Positions 50,700-59,376 of a stretch of DNA of 64,000 bases are shown in pieces (positions within the stretch are counted from its first letter, which is position 1; each line of letters opens with the position of its first letter). The notes under the pieces are model-generated. The model was not told the origin of the DNA and did not search any database. It was given only the letters and a program-made list of their open reading frames with translations. Made by a program: the position numbers and the translations under genes. The DNA is from UBA2991 sp965221735 (GTDB lineage: Bacteria; Chloroflexota; Dehalococcoidia; Tepidiformales; Tepidiformaceae): contig OZ244910.1 in NCBI GenBank assembly GCA_965221735.1, positions 930,001 to 994,000 on the forward strand, written 5' to 3'.

Positions 50700-51537
50700 T
50701 GGTCTGCTCCTCTGATGCCGTGACGGCCGCCGCGGCGACCGGTTCTTCTGCTGCCGGCGCTTCAGCCTCAGCCTCAGCTGCCGCGGTTTCCTGCTCGGCC
50801 GCGAGCTGCGCCATTTCCTCGCTGTACGCCTCCGCGCCGACCCCCGCTTCGCGGGCCGCGCGGCCCTCGATCGCGCCGTCGGCAATCTTGCCGAGGATGA
50901 GCTTGATCGCGCGGATGGCGTCGTCGTTGCTCGGGATCGGGTAGGCGATTGGGTCCGGGTCGCAGTTCGTGTCGACCAGCGACACGATCGGGATTCCCAG
51001 CCGGTCGCACTCGGCCACGGCGATCGCCTCCTTCATCGTGTCGATGACGAAGACGGCCCCGGGAAGCCGGTCCAGGTACTTGATGCCGCCGAAGTAGCGG
51101 TTCAGCCGCTCGATCTCGTTGGCGATGTCGAGCTGCTCTTTCTTGGCGCGCCGCGCGAACTCGCCGCGCTCGGTGCGCTCCTCGAGGTCGCGCATGTGAC
51201 GGATGCGTGCCTGGATGGTCCGGAAGTTGGTGAGCGTGCCGCCCAGCCAACGGTTATTCACGTAGGGCAGGCCGGCGCGCTGCGCCTCCTGCTCGACCGT
51301 TTCGCGGGCCTGCTTCTTCGTGCCGATGATGAGCACGTCGTTGCCCCCGGCGACGACCTCGCGCACGAAGTCGATCGCTTCGTCCAGCCGCGTAACCGTC
51401 TGCTGCAGGTCGATGATGTGGATGCCGTTGCGCTCCGTGAAGATGAAGTGCTGCATCTTCGGGTTCCAGCGACGTGTCTGGTGGCCGAAGTGCACACCGG
51501 CTTCGAGGAGCTGTTTCATCGTGACGGGCGTGACCAA
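50692..51537 (-). CDS. rpsB: 30S ribosomal protein S2
   Basis: A 281-residue S2. Motifs: MKQLLEAGVHFGHQTRRWNP, LPYVNNRWLGGTLTNFRTI (about 100), and LVDTNCDPDPIAYPIPSNDD (about 190). The C-terminus has an extra acidic Ala/Glu-rich tail of about 45 residues. The start is TTG at 51537, giving VTPVTMKQ as in relatives; AAAGGGG lies upstream. First gene of the operon rpsB-tsf-pyrH-frr-uppS-cdsA. Confidence 0.96.
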   Translation of the reverse strand: MVTPVTMKQLLEAGVHFGHQTRRWNPKMQHFIFTERNGIHIIDLQQTVTRLDEAIDFVREVVAGGNDVLIIGTKKQARETVEQEAQRAGLPYVNNRWLGGTLTNFRTIQARIRHMRDLEERTERGEFARRAKKEQLDIANEIERLNRYFGGIKYLDRLPGAVFVIDTMKEAIAVAECDRLGIPIVSLVDTNCDPDPIAYPIPSNDDAIRAIKLILGKIADGAIEGRAAREAGVGAEAYSEEMAQLAAEQETAAAEAEAEAPAAEEPVAAAAVTASEEQTTG

Positions 51538-51568
51538 GGTCCGCCCCTTTCTGCGCAACGCATAGATT

Positions 51569-51583
51569 TGACGCAGAGCGTCA
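51569..51583. promoter_or_regulatory. Inverted repeat upstream of rpsB
   Basis: TGACGC-AGA-GCGTCA is a perfect inverted repeat with a three-base centre, about 32 bases before the rpsB start. It could be an operator or an mRNA hairpin used in S2 autoregulation. Confidence 0.45.
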
Positions 51584-51696
51584 GGCGCCGCGAGCCCGCT
51601 CAGAATACCGGTGCTCTCCCACTCGCGGAAGCGCGGGCCTCCCAAACCTCCACCTCTAGCCACCGGGCGACTGGCCCTTTATCGTGAGTCGCAAGG

Positions 51697-51768
51697 AAGG
51701 AGGTGATGCGCATGGAAGACCACAGTAGTAGCCAACCCCATCTAGCGCAGGAGGTGACCTCCTCCTAG
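51697..51768 (+). CDS. 18-codon small ORF with perfect ribosome-binding site
   Basis: AAGGAGGTGAT (51697-51707) is a complete complement of the 16S rRNA tail. ATG at 51712, eight bases after GGAGG, codes MEDHSSSQPHLAQEVTSS with a TAG stop at 51766-51768. The end of the ORF holds AGGAGGT-G-ACCTCCT (51749-51763), whose second half could pair with the ribosome site. A strong terminator follows at 51789. The unit is transcribed divergently from rpsB. Its function is unknown; it may be a small peptide gene or a regulatory leader for birA. Confidence 0.55.
   Translation, partial: KEVMRMEDHSSSQPHLAQEVTSS
51749..51763 (+). promoter_or_regulatory. Anti-Shine-Dalgarno inverted repeat
   Basis: AGGAGGT (51749-51755) and ACCTCCT (51757-51763) are perfect complements. 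ACCTCC can also pair with GGAGGT of the small ORF's ribosome site (51699-51704), so two mutually exclusive structures are possible. Confidence 0.5.
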
Positions 51769-51788
51769 AAAAGCGTTGAGCTACGAAC

Positions 51789-51826
51789 GGGGCCTGAGCG
51801 GTGCGATTGCCGCCAGGCCCCTTTTT
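51789..51826 (+). terminator. Rho-independent terminator
   Basis: GGGGCCTG (51789-51796) pairs with CAGGCCCC (51814-51821). An inner GCGG/CCGC stem extends the hairpin, and TTTTT follows at 51822-51826. This is the clearest terminator in the window, lying 24 bases before birA. Confidence 0.88.
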
Positions 51827-51849
51827 CATACCCGCAATCCCGGGATCCC

Positions 51850-52629
51850 ATGGCTGCCTCTCCACCCTTCGACACTGAGCGCTTCGCTGCCGCCCTTCAC
51901 ACCGCCGCCCTCGGCCGCGACTTCCGCTACGTCCTCGAAACTCCCTCCACCATGGACCTCGCGCGCTCCGCTGCCGCCGAGGGCGCGCCCCACGGCGCCC
52001 TCATCCTTACCGAGTCCCAGACTGCCGGCCGGGGCCGCCGCGGGCGTGGCTTCTTCAGCCCTCCCGGCGGCAGCCTCTACTTCACCCTCGTCCTGCGCCC
52101 CTCCCGCGACGCCTACGGCCGCCTCCCCCTCGCCGTCCCCCTCGCCGTCTGCCGCGCCTGCGCCCACGAGGGCGTCGACGCGCGCATCAAGTGGCCCAAC
52201 GACATCTGGGTCGGCGAGCGCAAGCTATGCGGCATGCTCATCGACGGCGAGACCGGCCCCGGCGGCCTGACCGCCTACGCCGGGATCGGCATCAACGTGA
52301 ACGCCGACCCCACCGCCGATCCCGCCCTGCGCGACAGCGCCACCAGCCTCTCCCGCGAGCTCGGCCGCGAAGTCGGCCGGGAGTCGCTCCTCGCCCGCAT
52401 CTGCGATCAGCTCGAGGCCACCATCGACGCTTCCGAGCGCGACCTCGTCGACGCCTACCGCGCGGTCAGCCTCGTGCTCGGCCGCCTGGTCACGGTCGAG
52501 GAGGCGGAGGGCGCCTACGAGGCCCGCGCCCTCGACATCGCCCCTGATGGCGCGCTCATCGTCGAACGCGACGGCGGCGAGCGCCTCACGGTGCTCGCCG
52601 CCGATGTCTCCGTTCGTCCCGGAGAGTGA
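51850..52629 (+). CDS. birA: Biotin-[acetyl-CoA-carboxylase] ligase (BirA, no HTH)
   Basis: A 259-residue ligase that attaches biotin to carrier proteins such as that at 21954. Motifs: TPSTMDLARSAAAEG, the biotin/adenylate loop TESQTAGRGRRGRGF near residue 57, RIKWPNDIWVGERKLCGMLI near residue 115 and AGIGINVNADP. The C-terminal BPL_C domain (about 215-259) is present. There is no N-terminal helix-turn-helix, so it is enzyme only. It begins just beyond the terminator. Confidence 0.92.
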   Translation: MAASPPFDTERFAAALHTAALGRDFRYVLETPSTMDLARSAAAEGAPHGALILTESQTAGRGRRGRGFFSPPGGSLYFTLVLRPSRDAYGRLPLAVPLAVCRACAHEGVDARIKWPNDIWVGERKLCGMLIDGETGPGGLTAYAGIGINVNADPTADPALRDSATSLSRELGREVGRESLLARICDQLEATIDASERDLVDAYRAVSLVLGRLVTVEEAEGAYEARALDIAPDGALIVERDGGERLTVLAADVSVRPGE

Positions 52630-52638
52630 TGCTGCTCG

Positions 52639-53472
52639 CTACTCGTCGTCGTCGTCGTCCCCGTCTTCGATGAACATGCGGATCAGGTCCATCGGGAGCG
52701 GGAACACGATCGTCGAGTTGTTCTCCACGGAGATCTCGCCGAGCGTCTGCAGGTAGCGCAGCTGCAGCGTGATTGGCTGCTGGGCCATCACGTCCGCTGC
52801 CTCGCGCAGCCGCTCGCTGGCCTGGAACTCGCCGTCGGCGGCGATGATCTTCGCGCGCCGGTCGCGCTCCGCCTCCGCCTGGGCGGCCATGGCGCGCCGC
52901 ATCTGCTCCGGCAGCTCCACGTCCTTCACCTCGACCGTGCTGACCTTAATGCCCCACGGCTCCGTTTCCTCGTCGATGATCGTCTGCAACTCCTGGTTGA
53001 CTTCCTCGCGCTGGGAAAGCAGGCCGTCGAGGTCCGTTTGCCCCATGACGGAGCGGAGGGTTGTCTGCGAGATCTGCGAAGTTGCGCGGACGAAGTCGAG
53101 GATGCGCACGACCGCCATCGTCGGCTCGACCACCCGGAAGTAGACGACCGCGTTGACCCGCACCGTCACGTTGTCCCGCGTGATCGCGTCCTGCGAGGGT
53201 ACGTCCAGCGTGATCGTGCGCAGGTCCACCTTCACCATCCGGTCGATGAACGGCAGCAGCACGAAGAGCCCAGGCCCCTTCGCCCCCTGCAGGCGCCCGA
53301 GCCGGAAAATCACCCCCCGCTCGTACTCCGCGACCACGCGCACCTGGAAGGGCAGAAGCGGAACCAGCAGGACCGCGCTCAACCCCAGCAGGAAGACGCG
53401 GATGATGGATGCGAGCAGGCTGCTCGGTGGCTCCTGCTCGATTTGTTCGGGTTGTGGCAGTTCTTGGGTCAT
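52639..53472 (-). CDS. SPFH/stomatin-like (slipin) membrane protein
   Basis: A 277-residue protein with one N-terminal membrane hairpin (about 19-45), then a Band 7 domain: VVAEYERGVIFRLGRLQGAK, GLFVLLPFIDRMVKVDLRT, and ISQTTLRSVMGQTDLDGLLS. The C-terminal helical region and very acidic end (EDGDDDDDE) are typical. It scaffolds membrane microdomains and is usually paired with NfeD, encoded directly upstream with a four-base overlap. Confidence 0.92.
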   Translation of the reverse strand: MTQELPQPEQIEQEPPSSLLASIIRVFLLGLSAVLLVPLLPFQVRVVAEYERGVIFRLGRLQGAKGPGLFVLLPFIDRMVKVDLRTITLDVPSQDAITRDNVTVRVNAVVYFRVVEPTMAVVRILDFVRATSQISQTTLRSVMGQTDLDGLLSQREEVNQELQTIIDEETEPWGIKVSTVEVKDVELPEQMRRAMAAQAEAERDRRAKIIAADGEFQASERLREAADVMAQQPITLQLRYLQTLGEISVENNSTIVFPLPMDLIRMFIEDGDDDDDE

Positions 53473-54788
53473 GGGTGGTTCTCCTTCCGTACCCTGAGCC
53501 TCAGGCCGTCTGCGCTCACCACGCGCACCTCTTCGCCCTCTGCGGCGGAGCCGTCTTCCAACTCCGCGTGCCAGCGCTCGCCCTGGATGAACACCATGCC
53601 GTCCGGTGTAAGCGGCGTACGTGCGATCGCCATTCTACCGACAAGGGCCCCAGCCCCGGTTTCCGAACGCATCTTTCGCATCCGCGCCAGCCCGACTGCC
53701 ATCGAGACGAACACGATCACCAGCAGGAACCCCAGGATGCCCACGACAATGCGGTTCGGCTGGAGCTCCGTGGGCGTGTCGCGGAAAGCGATGATCGCCC
53801 CCAGCACGAGCGCTACCAGCCCGCCCCCCGCGAGGATCCCTCCGGACGGTACGAACAGCTCCAGTGCGAAGAAGAGGAGCGCGATTCCGATCAGAACGAG
53901 GCCGATGGTGTCGACCGGCAGCACGCCCAGGGCGAGGAAGCCGATCGCGATCGCGATCACGCCCGCCACGCCCGGGAAGATCACGCCGGGATTCGTGAGC
54001 TCGATGAAGAGCCCGATCATGCCCAGCGAGATCAGGATGGTCGCAAGCGTCGGGTTGGCGAGGTGCTCCAGCATGCGCTCCCAGACGGTCATGCTCGTGT
54101 TCACCCGCGCCGCCTCCGGCAGCCCGTTGAGGGTCACCAGCAGCCCCGGCTTCAGCTCGATGGTCGTGCCCTCGATGCGCTCCAGGATCTCGTCGAGATC
54201 GCTGGCCACGAAGTCGACCACGTTCAGCTCGACCGCCTCGGTCTGCGTGGCCGCGACCGCCTCGCGGACCGCTTCCTCGGCCCAGTCGGCGTTGCGGCCG
54301 CGCAGCTCCGCGATACCGCGGATGAAGGCGACGGCGTCGTTCTCGATCTTCTTGCCCAGTGTGCCCTCGATGTCGCTGCCGTCGGCGTTGATCGCCGAGG
54401 CCGCGCCGATCGACGTGTTCGGCGCCATCACGGCCACGTGCGCCGCCATCGTGATGAACGTCCCCGCGCTCGCCGCCCGCGCCCCGTAGGGCGACACGTA
54501 CACGACAACCGGCACGTTCGATGCCTCGATGCGCTGCACGATCTCGCGCATCGACGAGCTGAACCCGCCCGGCGTGTCCATCTGGATCACGATGAGCCTG
54601 GCGCCCTCGTCCTCGGCCTTGTTGATGCCGCGGTCGACGTAGCGCTCGGTAATCGGGCCGATGCCGCCATCGATCTCCAGCAGGTGGATGGCGCCCTGCT
54701 CCGGCTCGTCGCTGCCGCACGCCACCCCGATCCCGACCGCGATCAGGATGAGCAGGAAGGTGCGCCGGACCATCTTCAGGGAAGGCAT
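53469..54788 (-). CDS. NfeD-family membrane serine protease
   Basis: A 439-residue protein. A lipoprotein-like signal (VGIGVACGSDEPE) leads into a ClpP-like protease domain (about 35-225) with MDTPGGFSSSMREIV, the catalytic Ser in YGARAASAGTFITMAAH (about 105) and Lys in LGKKIENDAVAFIRG. Five or so membrane helices (about 245-380) and a C-terminal NfeD OB-fold (about 385-439) follow. It cleaves slipin partners in known pairs. The start is ATG 54788, eight bases after a TATACT -10 box (54797-54802), giving a leaderless mRNA; GTG 54794 is too close. Confidence 0.9.
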   Translation of the reverse strand: MPSLKMVRRTFLLILIAVGIGVACGSDEPEQGAIHLLEIDGGIGPITERYVDRGINKAEDEGARLIVIQMDTPGGFSSSMREIVQRIEASNVPVVVYVSPYGARAASAGTFITMAAHVAVMAPNTSIGAASAINADGSDIEGTLGKKIENDAVAFIRGIAELRGRNADWAEEAVREAVAATQTEAVELNVVDFVASDLDEILERIEGTTIELKPGLLVTLNGLPEAARVNTSMTVWERMLEHLANPTLATILISLGMIGLFIELTNPGVIFPGVAGVIAIAIGFLALGVLPVDTIGLVLIGIALLFFALELFVPSGGILAGGGLVALVLGAIIAFRDTPTELQPNRIVVGILGFLLVIVFVSMAVGLARMRKMRSETGAGALVGRMAIARTPLTPDGMVFIQGERWHAELEDGSAAEGEEVRVVSADGLRLRVRKENHP

Positions 54789-54857
54789 CTCCACCGAGTA
54801 TAGCCAGCGTGTTCGGCGCTTTGGGGGAAGGCCGTTACCCTAGCGCCAGGGGGTCGC

Positions 54858-55142
54858 ATGGCGGAGAAGGGCCGCGGACTGTCGGAACGCATCGATGCCC
54901 GCCGTCGCCGCGCCATGGTGCGCGAGCTCCAGGCGTGGCTGCTCGAGGAGCGCGACGAGGATGTAGGCGAGCTCGCCGCCGGTTTCCTTCTCGATTTTGT
55001 GCTCGACCTGGCCGGCCCCGACCTCTACAACGCGGCCCTCACCGACGCCGCAAAGGCCTTCCGCGAGCACGCCGACATCGTCGAAGCCGAGGTCGCTTCG
55101 CTCACGCAGGACACGTTCAAGCCGCGCGAAACGGAGGAGTAG
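54858..55142 (+). CDS. DUF2164-like small protein
   Basis: A 94-residue acidic protein. LSERIDARRRRAMVRELQAW, EERDEDVGELAAGFLLDFVL and GPDLYNAALTDAAKAFRE match the DUF2164 pattern. No function is known. AGGGGGT precedes the ATG. It lies alone between divergent and convergent neighbours. Confidence 0.75.
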   Translation: MAEKGRGLSERIDARRRRAMVRELQAWLLEERDEDVGELAAGFLLDFVLDLAGPDLYNAALTDAAKAFREHADIVEAEVASLTQDTFKPRETEE

Positions 55143-55157
55143 TCGATCGGCGGGGGG

Positions 55158-55730
55158 CTACCCCTGCTGGAGCGGCTCCACCGGCGGGAAGGTCGTCTCC
55201 CAGTAGTCGTCGAGACCCGCGACCGCGCCACCGACGACGCCGGTGTGAATCGGAGGACCGAGCAGCTCGAGGATGGGTCCGCCGCCCGCGGCGTGCAGGT
55301 ACGTCAGGCTCCCGGGAAGCGTCTCGCCCATGATCTCGTCGATGGAGCTGTCGAAGTTCAGCTGGACCACGCCCGCGTTCGGGTAGACCCAGCGAATCTC
55401 GCCGCCCTTCTCGAGGAGGTCCTTCGTTGCGGAGACCACGTCGTCCACGTACAGGCCGAGGTGCTGGACGCCTTCGCCCCGCTCGTCGAGCCACTGCTGG
55501 TGGGGCGTGTCGCCCCGCACCGGCTGGATGATCTCGGCGATGCTCCCGGCGATCGCGCCGTAGTAGACGCGCAGCTCGGCCTCTTCGCCGGCCATCGAGT
55601 GGACCATGTAGGGAGGCATCAGGCGGAACTCGGCGCCCAGCAGGTTCGTGTACGTGTTCGCCATCTCGTCGGCGTCTTTCACGACGAACCCGAGGTGGTG
55701 CATGACAGGCTTGCCGGTGTGGATGGTCAT
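55158..55730 (-). CDS. VOC (glyoxalase/bleomycin resistance) family protein
   Basis: A 190-residue protein with the vicinal-oxygen-chelate fold. Motifs: HHLGFVVKDADEMANTYTNLL at the N-terminus, AGSIAEIIQPVRGDTPHQQW (about 78) and GVQHLGLYVDDVVSATKDLL (about 103), ending ILELLGPPIHTG. The His and Glu positions fit a metal centre. It may be an epimerase such as methylmalonyl-CoA epimerase or a lyase; the substrate is unknown. The start is ATG at 55730. Confidence 0.8.
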   Translation of the reverse strand: MTIHTGKPVMHHLGFVVKDADEMANTYTNLLGAEFRLMPPYMVHSMAGEEAELRVYYGAIAGSIAEIIQPVRGDTPHQQWLDERGEGVQHLGLYVDDVVSATKDLLEKGGEIRWVYPNAGVVQLNFDSSIDEIMGETLPGSLTYLHAAGGGPILELLGPPIHTGVVGGAVAGLDDYWETTFPPVEPLQQG

Positions 55731-55823
55731 CGGTCTCTCTTCCGTGCGTTCAGAGTGCCCGCGCACGCTACGCGATCCCGCCCCCGCGGGCCAGTGAGCG
55801 CAGAACCGGGTGCTGATTGAGCC

Positions 55824-56735
55824 CTAGGCCAGGCTGGCTCGCACCTCCGCCAGCCGGGCGATCGAGCCGAGCGCGTGCTCCTGCGTCGGCATCAGGTTGC
55901 GCACGATCACGTCCGTGTAGCCCGCTTCCTCGAGCGCCCGGAACTCCGCCGCCACCGTCTCCGGACTGCCGATGGCCAGCGCCGATGGGTCGAGGCCGCG
56001 GTAGCCCGCCTCGACGATCGGCCTCGACGTCTCCTCCGCCTCCTCGTCGCTCTCGCCCACGTACACGTCGCGCCGGATGGCGACGACGCCCGGGTCCTCG
56101 TGCCCGTGGATCTGGCGGCGCTCCAGGTACTCCGCTGAGTGGCGTGCCGCCTGCTCCGGGGTCAGGCCGGGCGAGGCCAGCCAGCCGTCGCCGAGCTTCG
56201 CCGCCCGGTCCGCGGCCTTCCGCGCCACGGCCCCGATCCAGACCTGCACGCCGTCCGGGGGGACCGGACTGATGCGGGCATCGGCAATCTGCCAGCGGCC
56301 CTCCGAGCTGACGCTTTCACCCGCCCAGAGCCGCCGCATGATGTCCAGCGACTCCTCGAAGCGGGACGGCCGGTGCTTCACGTTCACGCCGAACGCCGGG
56401 AACTGGTTGTCGTCGGGCCCGATGGCGCACTGCATCACGAACGGCCCTTCGTGCAGCGCCGCCAGCGTCCCGATCTGTTCGGCCAGCAGCACCGGGTGCC
56501 AGAGCGGTAGCAGGAAGAGCGCCCCCGCGGGGCGGTCGCCCCACTCCGCCAACATCCGGGCAAGCACGGGCACGTTCTGGTAGTAGGTCATGGGGGCGGT
56601 GCTGTGGTGGTCCCCCACGAAGAGGCTGTCGAGCCCTGCCTCCTGTACCGCCGCCGCCCGCTCGACGAGCCAGCGCCCGCCCGTCCGCGCGTCCGGCGCC
56701 CGCAGCGCCGTCGCCACCGATATCCCTATTCGCAT
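55824..56735 (-). CDS. LLM-class flavin-dependent oxidoreductase
   Basis: A 303-residue luciferase-like monooxygenase or F420-dependent dehydrogenase. Motifs: AAVQEAGLDSLFVGDHHSTA, LLPLWHPVLLAEQIGTLAAL (about 75), RFEESLDIMRRLWAGESVS and VQVWIGAVARKAADRAAKLG. It uses FMN or F420 on an unknown substrate. The neighbouring P450 and binding protein genes suggest an uptake and oxidation group. Confidence 0.85.
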   Translation of the reverse strand: MRIGISVATALRAPDARTGGRWLVERAAAVQEAGLDSLFVGDHHSTAPMTYYQNVPVLARMLAEWGDRPAGALFLLPLWHPVLLAEQIGTLAALHEGPFVMQCAIGPDDNQFPAFGVNVKHRPSRFEESLDIMRRLWAGESVSSEGRWQIADARISPVPPDGVQVWIGAVARKAADRAAKLGDGWLASPGLTPEQAARHSAEYLERRQIHGHEDPGVVAIRRDVYVGESDEEAEETSRPIVEAGYRGLDPSALAIGSPETVAAEFRALEEAGYTDVIVRNLMPTQEHALGSIARLAEVRASLA

Positions 56736-56762
56736 GATTACTCCCTTCTGCCTTGCTCTCCC

Positions 56763-57995
56763 TCAGCGTTCGTAGACGACCACGTCGACGTCCTCGATGG
56801 CGCCGTCCGCGGTGAAGCGCCAGATGCCAATTGCGCCACGGCTGAGGTCGCCGTTCTCGTCCCAGTCGAGCGTGCCGGCCGCCCCCTGGTAGTCGACCTC
56901 CCCGCCGTCCCCGAGGATGCGAAGTGCTTTCGCGACACCCTCGGGCCCCGCGATCACGGTCTCGCCGGGCGCGGCCCCGATGCCCCGCAGTTCGTCGCGA
57001 ATGGCGGCGCCGTCGACGCTCCCGGCGGCCTGCGCCGCAAGCGCGATGGCGATGGTGGCGTCGTAGGTCTGGCGGATGTAGGTGAGTTCGGGAACCTCCC
57101 CGTACTCCGCGAGCGCCGCTGCCTCCCAGGCCCTGGCGGCGGCCGTGTCACGAAGGTATGCGCCCGCGACCCCGTACATGCCGCCAAGGTGGGCCCCGCC
57201 GACCGTGTCGATGAGCTCGGGACGCCGGAGTGCGTCGCCGAACACGAACTGGTCGTAGAGCCCGTTTTCGATCGCCTCCCGCACGATGATCGCCCCTTCC
57301 GTCCCGAAGGTGATGAGGACGAGCGCTTCGAGAATTCCGCTTGCGCTCCGTTCGAGCTCGGAGAGGTAGCTCTCCTGGTCGGGCGCGACCGCGACGGCGA
57401 TCAGTTCGCCCCTCCAGGCTTCCTGGAAGGTGTTGGCGAGTCCCTGCCCCCACGCGTCATCGCGGTAGAGCAGGCCCACGCGCTCGTATCCCCGATCCAG
57501 CGCGAGCTGCGCCAGTATGGGCCCCTGGGCGATGTCGGAGAGGACCGTGCGGAAGAAGAAGTCGCGGTCGCTGGCGGTGCTGAGCCGGGGCGAGGAAGCC
57601 GACGGGCTGATTGTCGGGATGCCGGCTGGTCCGGTGACCTCAATGACCGCGAGCGAGTCGGCGCTGCTGCTGGGTCCGACGATGGCGTGGACGCCCTCCT
57701 CTTCGATCAGCCGGCGCGCTTCCGCTGCCGGCCCGCCGGGCGCGGAAGCGTCGCCCACCGCGACCTCCACGGGCTGTCCGAACACGCCGCCACCCTCGTT
57801 AATGTGCTTGATGGCGAGATCGAAGGCCCGTTGCCGCCCGAGCGTCGTCTCGGAAGGGCTGTCGCCGAAGGACAGCATCAGGCCGACCTTCAGGGGCCCC
57901 GGCTCCTCTTCCCCGCCGCACGCTGCCAGCGCCCCCGCGAGGAGCAGGGCCAGTCCACCGAAGAGAATCGCAAGGCGCGGCCAGATCCAGGCCAT
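56763..57995 (-). CDS. ABC-type branched-chain amino-acid/amide substrate-binding lipoprotein
   Basis: A 410-residue Peripla_BP_6 protein. A lipoprotein signal ends LAGALAACGG near residue 26. LKVGLMLSFGDSPSETTLG and GGVFGQPVEVAVGDASAPGG follow, with the loop VHAIVGPSSSADSLAV (about 100) and RDFFFRTVLSDIAQGPILA. It binds a small organic solute outside the membrane. No permease or ATPase gene is adjacent, so it may pair with a distant transporter. It starts one base before the P450 stop. Confidence 0.87.
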   Translation of the reverse strand: MAWIWPRLAILFGGLALLLAGALAACGGEEEPGPLKVGLMLSFGDSPSETTLGRQRAFDLAIKHINEGGGVFGQPVEVAVGDASAPGGPAAEARRLIEEEGVHAIVGPSSSADSLAVIEVTGPAGIPTISPSASSPRLSTASDRDFFFRTVLSDIAQGPILAQLALDRGYERVGLLYRDDAWGQGLANTFQEAWRGELIAVAVAPDQESYLSELERSASGILEALVLITFGTEGAIIVREAIENGLYDQFVFGDALRRPELIDTVGGAHLGGMYGVAGAYLRDTAAARAWEAAALAEYGEVPELTYIRQTYDATIAIALAAQAAGSVDGAAIRDELRGIGAAPGETVIAGPEGVAKALRILGDGGEVDYQGAAGTLDWDENGDLSRGAIGIWRFTADGAIEDVDVVVYER

Positions 57996-59276
57996 CTACT
58001 TCGCCTTGAACTCGATATGGAGTTCCTTCAGCGCCCGCAGGAACATGTGCGGGTGGTGCTTGAAGTCGTTCTTCCCCGGCGCGAACCACATCTCGTCGAC
58101 CCGCTCCACGAGCGTCTTGAAGCTGTAGTACAGCTCGCGACGCGCGAGCGGAGCGCCCAGGCAGTAGTGGATGCCCGCCCCGAACGTGAGGTGGGCCATC
58201 GGGTTCTTGCGCTCCAGGTCCACGTCCGCGGGGCACTCGAAGCGGCGCTCGTCGCGGTTGGCGGCGGCGTAGCGCGTCCCGATCGACGCCCCCGCCGGGA
58301 TCGTCACGCCGTGCATCTCCACGTCGTTCAGCGCGACCCGCCCCAGCATCTGCACCGGTGACTCCAGCCGCAGCACCTCCTCCACGAACGTGCGCAGGTA
58401 GGTGTCCGGGTCCGATTTGAGCTGCTCCCAGACTTCCGGTTGCTCGATCAGGATCTTGACGCCCTCGCCGATGGCGTTCGTGCTCGTCTCCGAGCCGCCC
58501 ACGAACGTGTCCGACATCATCTCCGACTGCAGCTCGCCGTCCGTGAGGGTGCGGCCCCACTCCGGGATCTCCGTGTTGACCAGGTCGGAGAGGAGCGTGT
58601 CGTCGGGCTCCTCCCGCAGCCGGTCGAACACCTTCTTGAAGTAGTGCTGGGCCTCGATCTCCAGCTCGAGCGCCTCCTTCTCCTCCTCCTCGCTCACCAT
58701 CTGGCCGAAGCGGCGCACCCACGCATCGGTGGCCCGCTTGATGAGCCAGATGTCCTCCTCCTTCACGCCCATCTGGTGCCCGATCACGATGAGCGGCAGC
58801 GGTACGGCGAACTGGTGGACCCAGTCGCAGTGCCCGTCCTCGACGAACGCGTCGAAGAGCCGGTTCGCGACGCTCTCGACGAACGGGTCGAGCTGCTTGA
58901 TCTTCCCCGGGCGGAACGCCTTGTCGAACATGTTCCGCATCTGGCGGTGGTTCGGGTCGTCGCGAGCGGCCAGCGTCGGCTCCGGGAGCCAGCCGTTGTT
59001 CTCCTCGTACACGGCGAGCATCCGCATCTGCCGTTCGGTCAGCTGGGGCCTCGCCTCCTCCTGGGCGGCGCGGTTCCCCCCGTTCCCGAAGTTCTCCGTG
59101 TCGAGCAGCACCTCGCGCAGGTCCTCGAAGCGCGAGATCACGTACTGGCCCGTGTGCGGGTCCTGGTAGACCGGCGCCTGGTCGCGCAGCGCCTGGTACG
59201 CCTCGTAGGGGCAGTCCTGCACCTCCGGGTCGAGGAAGTTGAAGTCGTCCGGCGTCCTCTGGGTCGTCTCGCTCAT
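57996..59276 (-). CDS. Cytochrome P450
   Basis: A 426-residue soluble bacterial P450. The I-helix is DTFVGGSETSTNAIGEG (about 253), the K-helix ExxR is EEVLRLESPVQ (about 298), and the heme loop is HLTFGAGIHYCLGAPLARRE with the axial Cys (about 366). It hydroxylates an unknown substrate using electrons from a ferredoxin. It directly precedes the binding protein in an operon. The I-helix acid-alcohol pair is Glu-Thr, which is functional in many P450s. Confidence 0.93.
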   Translation of the reverse strand: MSETTQRTPDDFNFLDPEVQDCPYEAYQALRDQAPVYQDPHTGQYVISRFEDLREVLLDTENFGNGGNRAAQEEARPQLTERQMRMLAVYEENNGWLPEPTLAARDDPNHRQMRNMFDKAFRPGKIKQLDPFVESVANRLFDAFVEDGHCDWVHQFAVPLPLIVIGHQMGVKEEDIWLIKRATDAWVRRFGQMVSEEEEKEALELEIEAQHYFKKVFDRLREEPDDTLLSDLVNTEIPEWGRTLTDGELQSEMMSDTFVGGSETSTNAIGEGVKILIEQPEVWEQLKSDPDTYLRTFVEEVLRLESPVQMLGRVALNDVEMHGVTIPAGASIGTRYAAANRDERRFECPADVDLERKNPMAHLTFGAGIHYCLGAPLARRELYYSFKTLVERVDEMWFAPGKNDFKHHPHMFLRALKELHIEFKAK

Positions 59277-59376
59277 CGTGTTCTCCTGGTGGTTCGTGTT
59301 CGCTTCTCAGTGGTCCCTGGCAGGCGGCCGGTGGGTGGCGGGAACCGATCACCGGCCACCGATCACCGACCACCCA

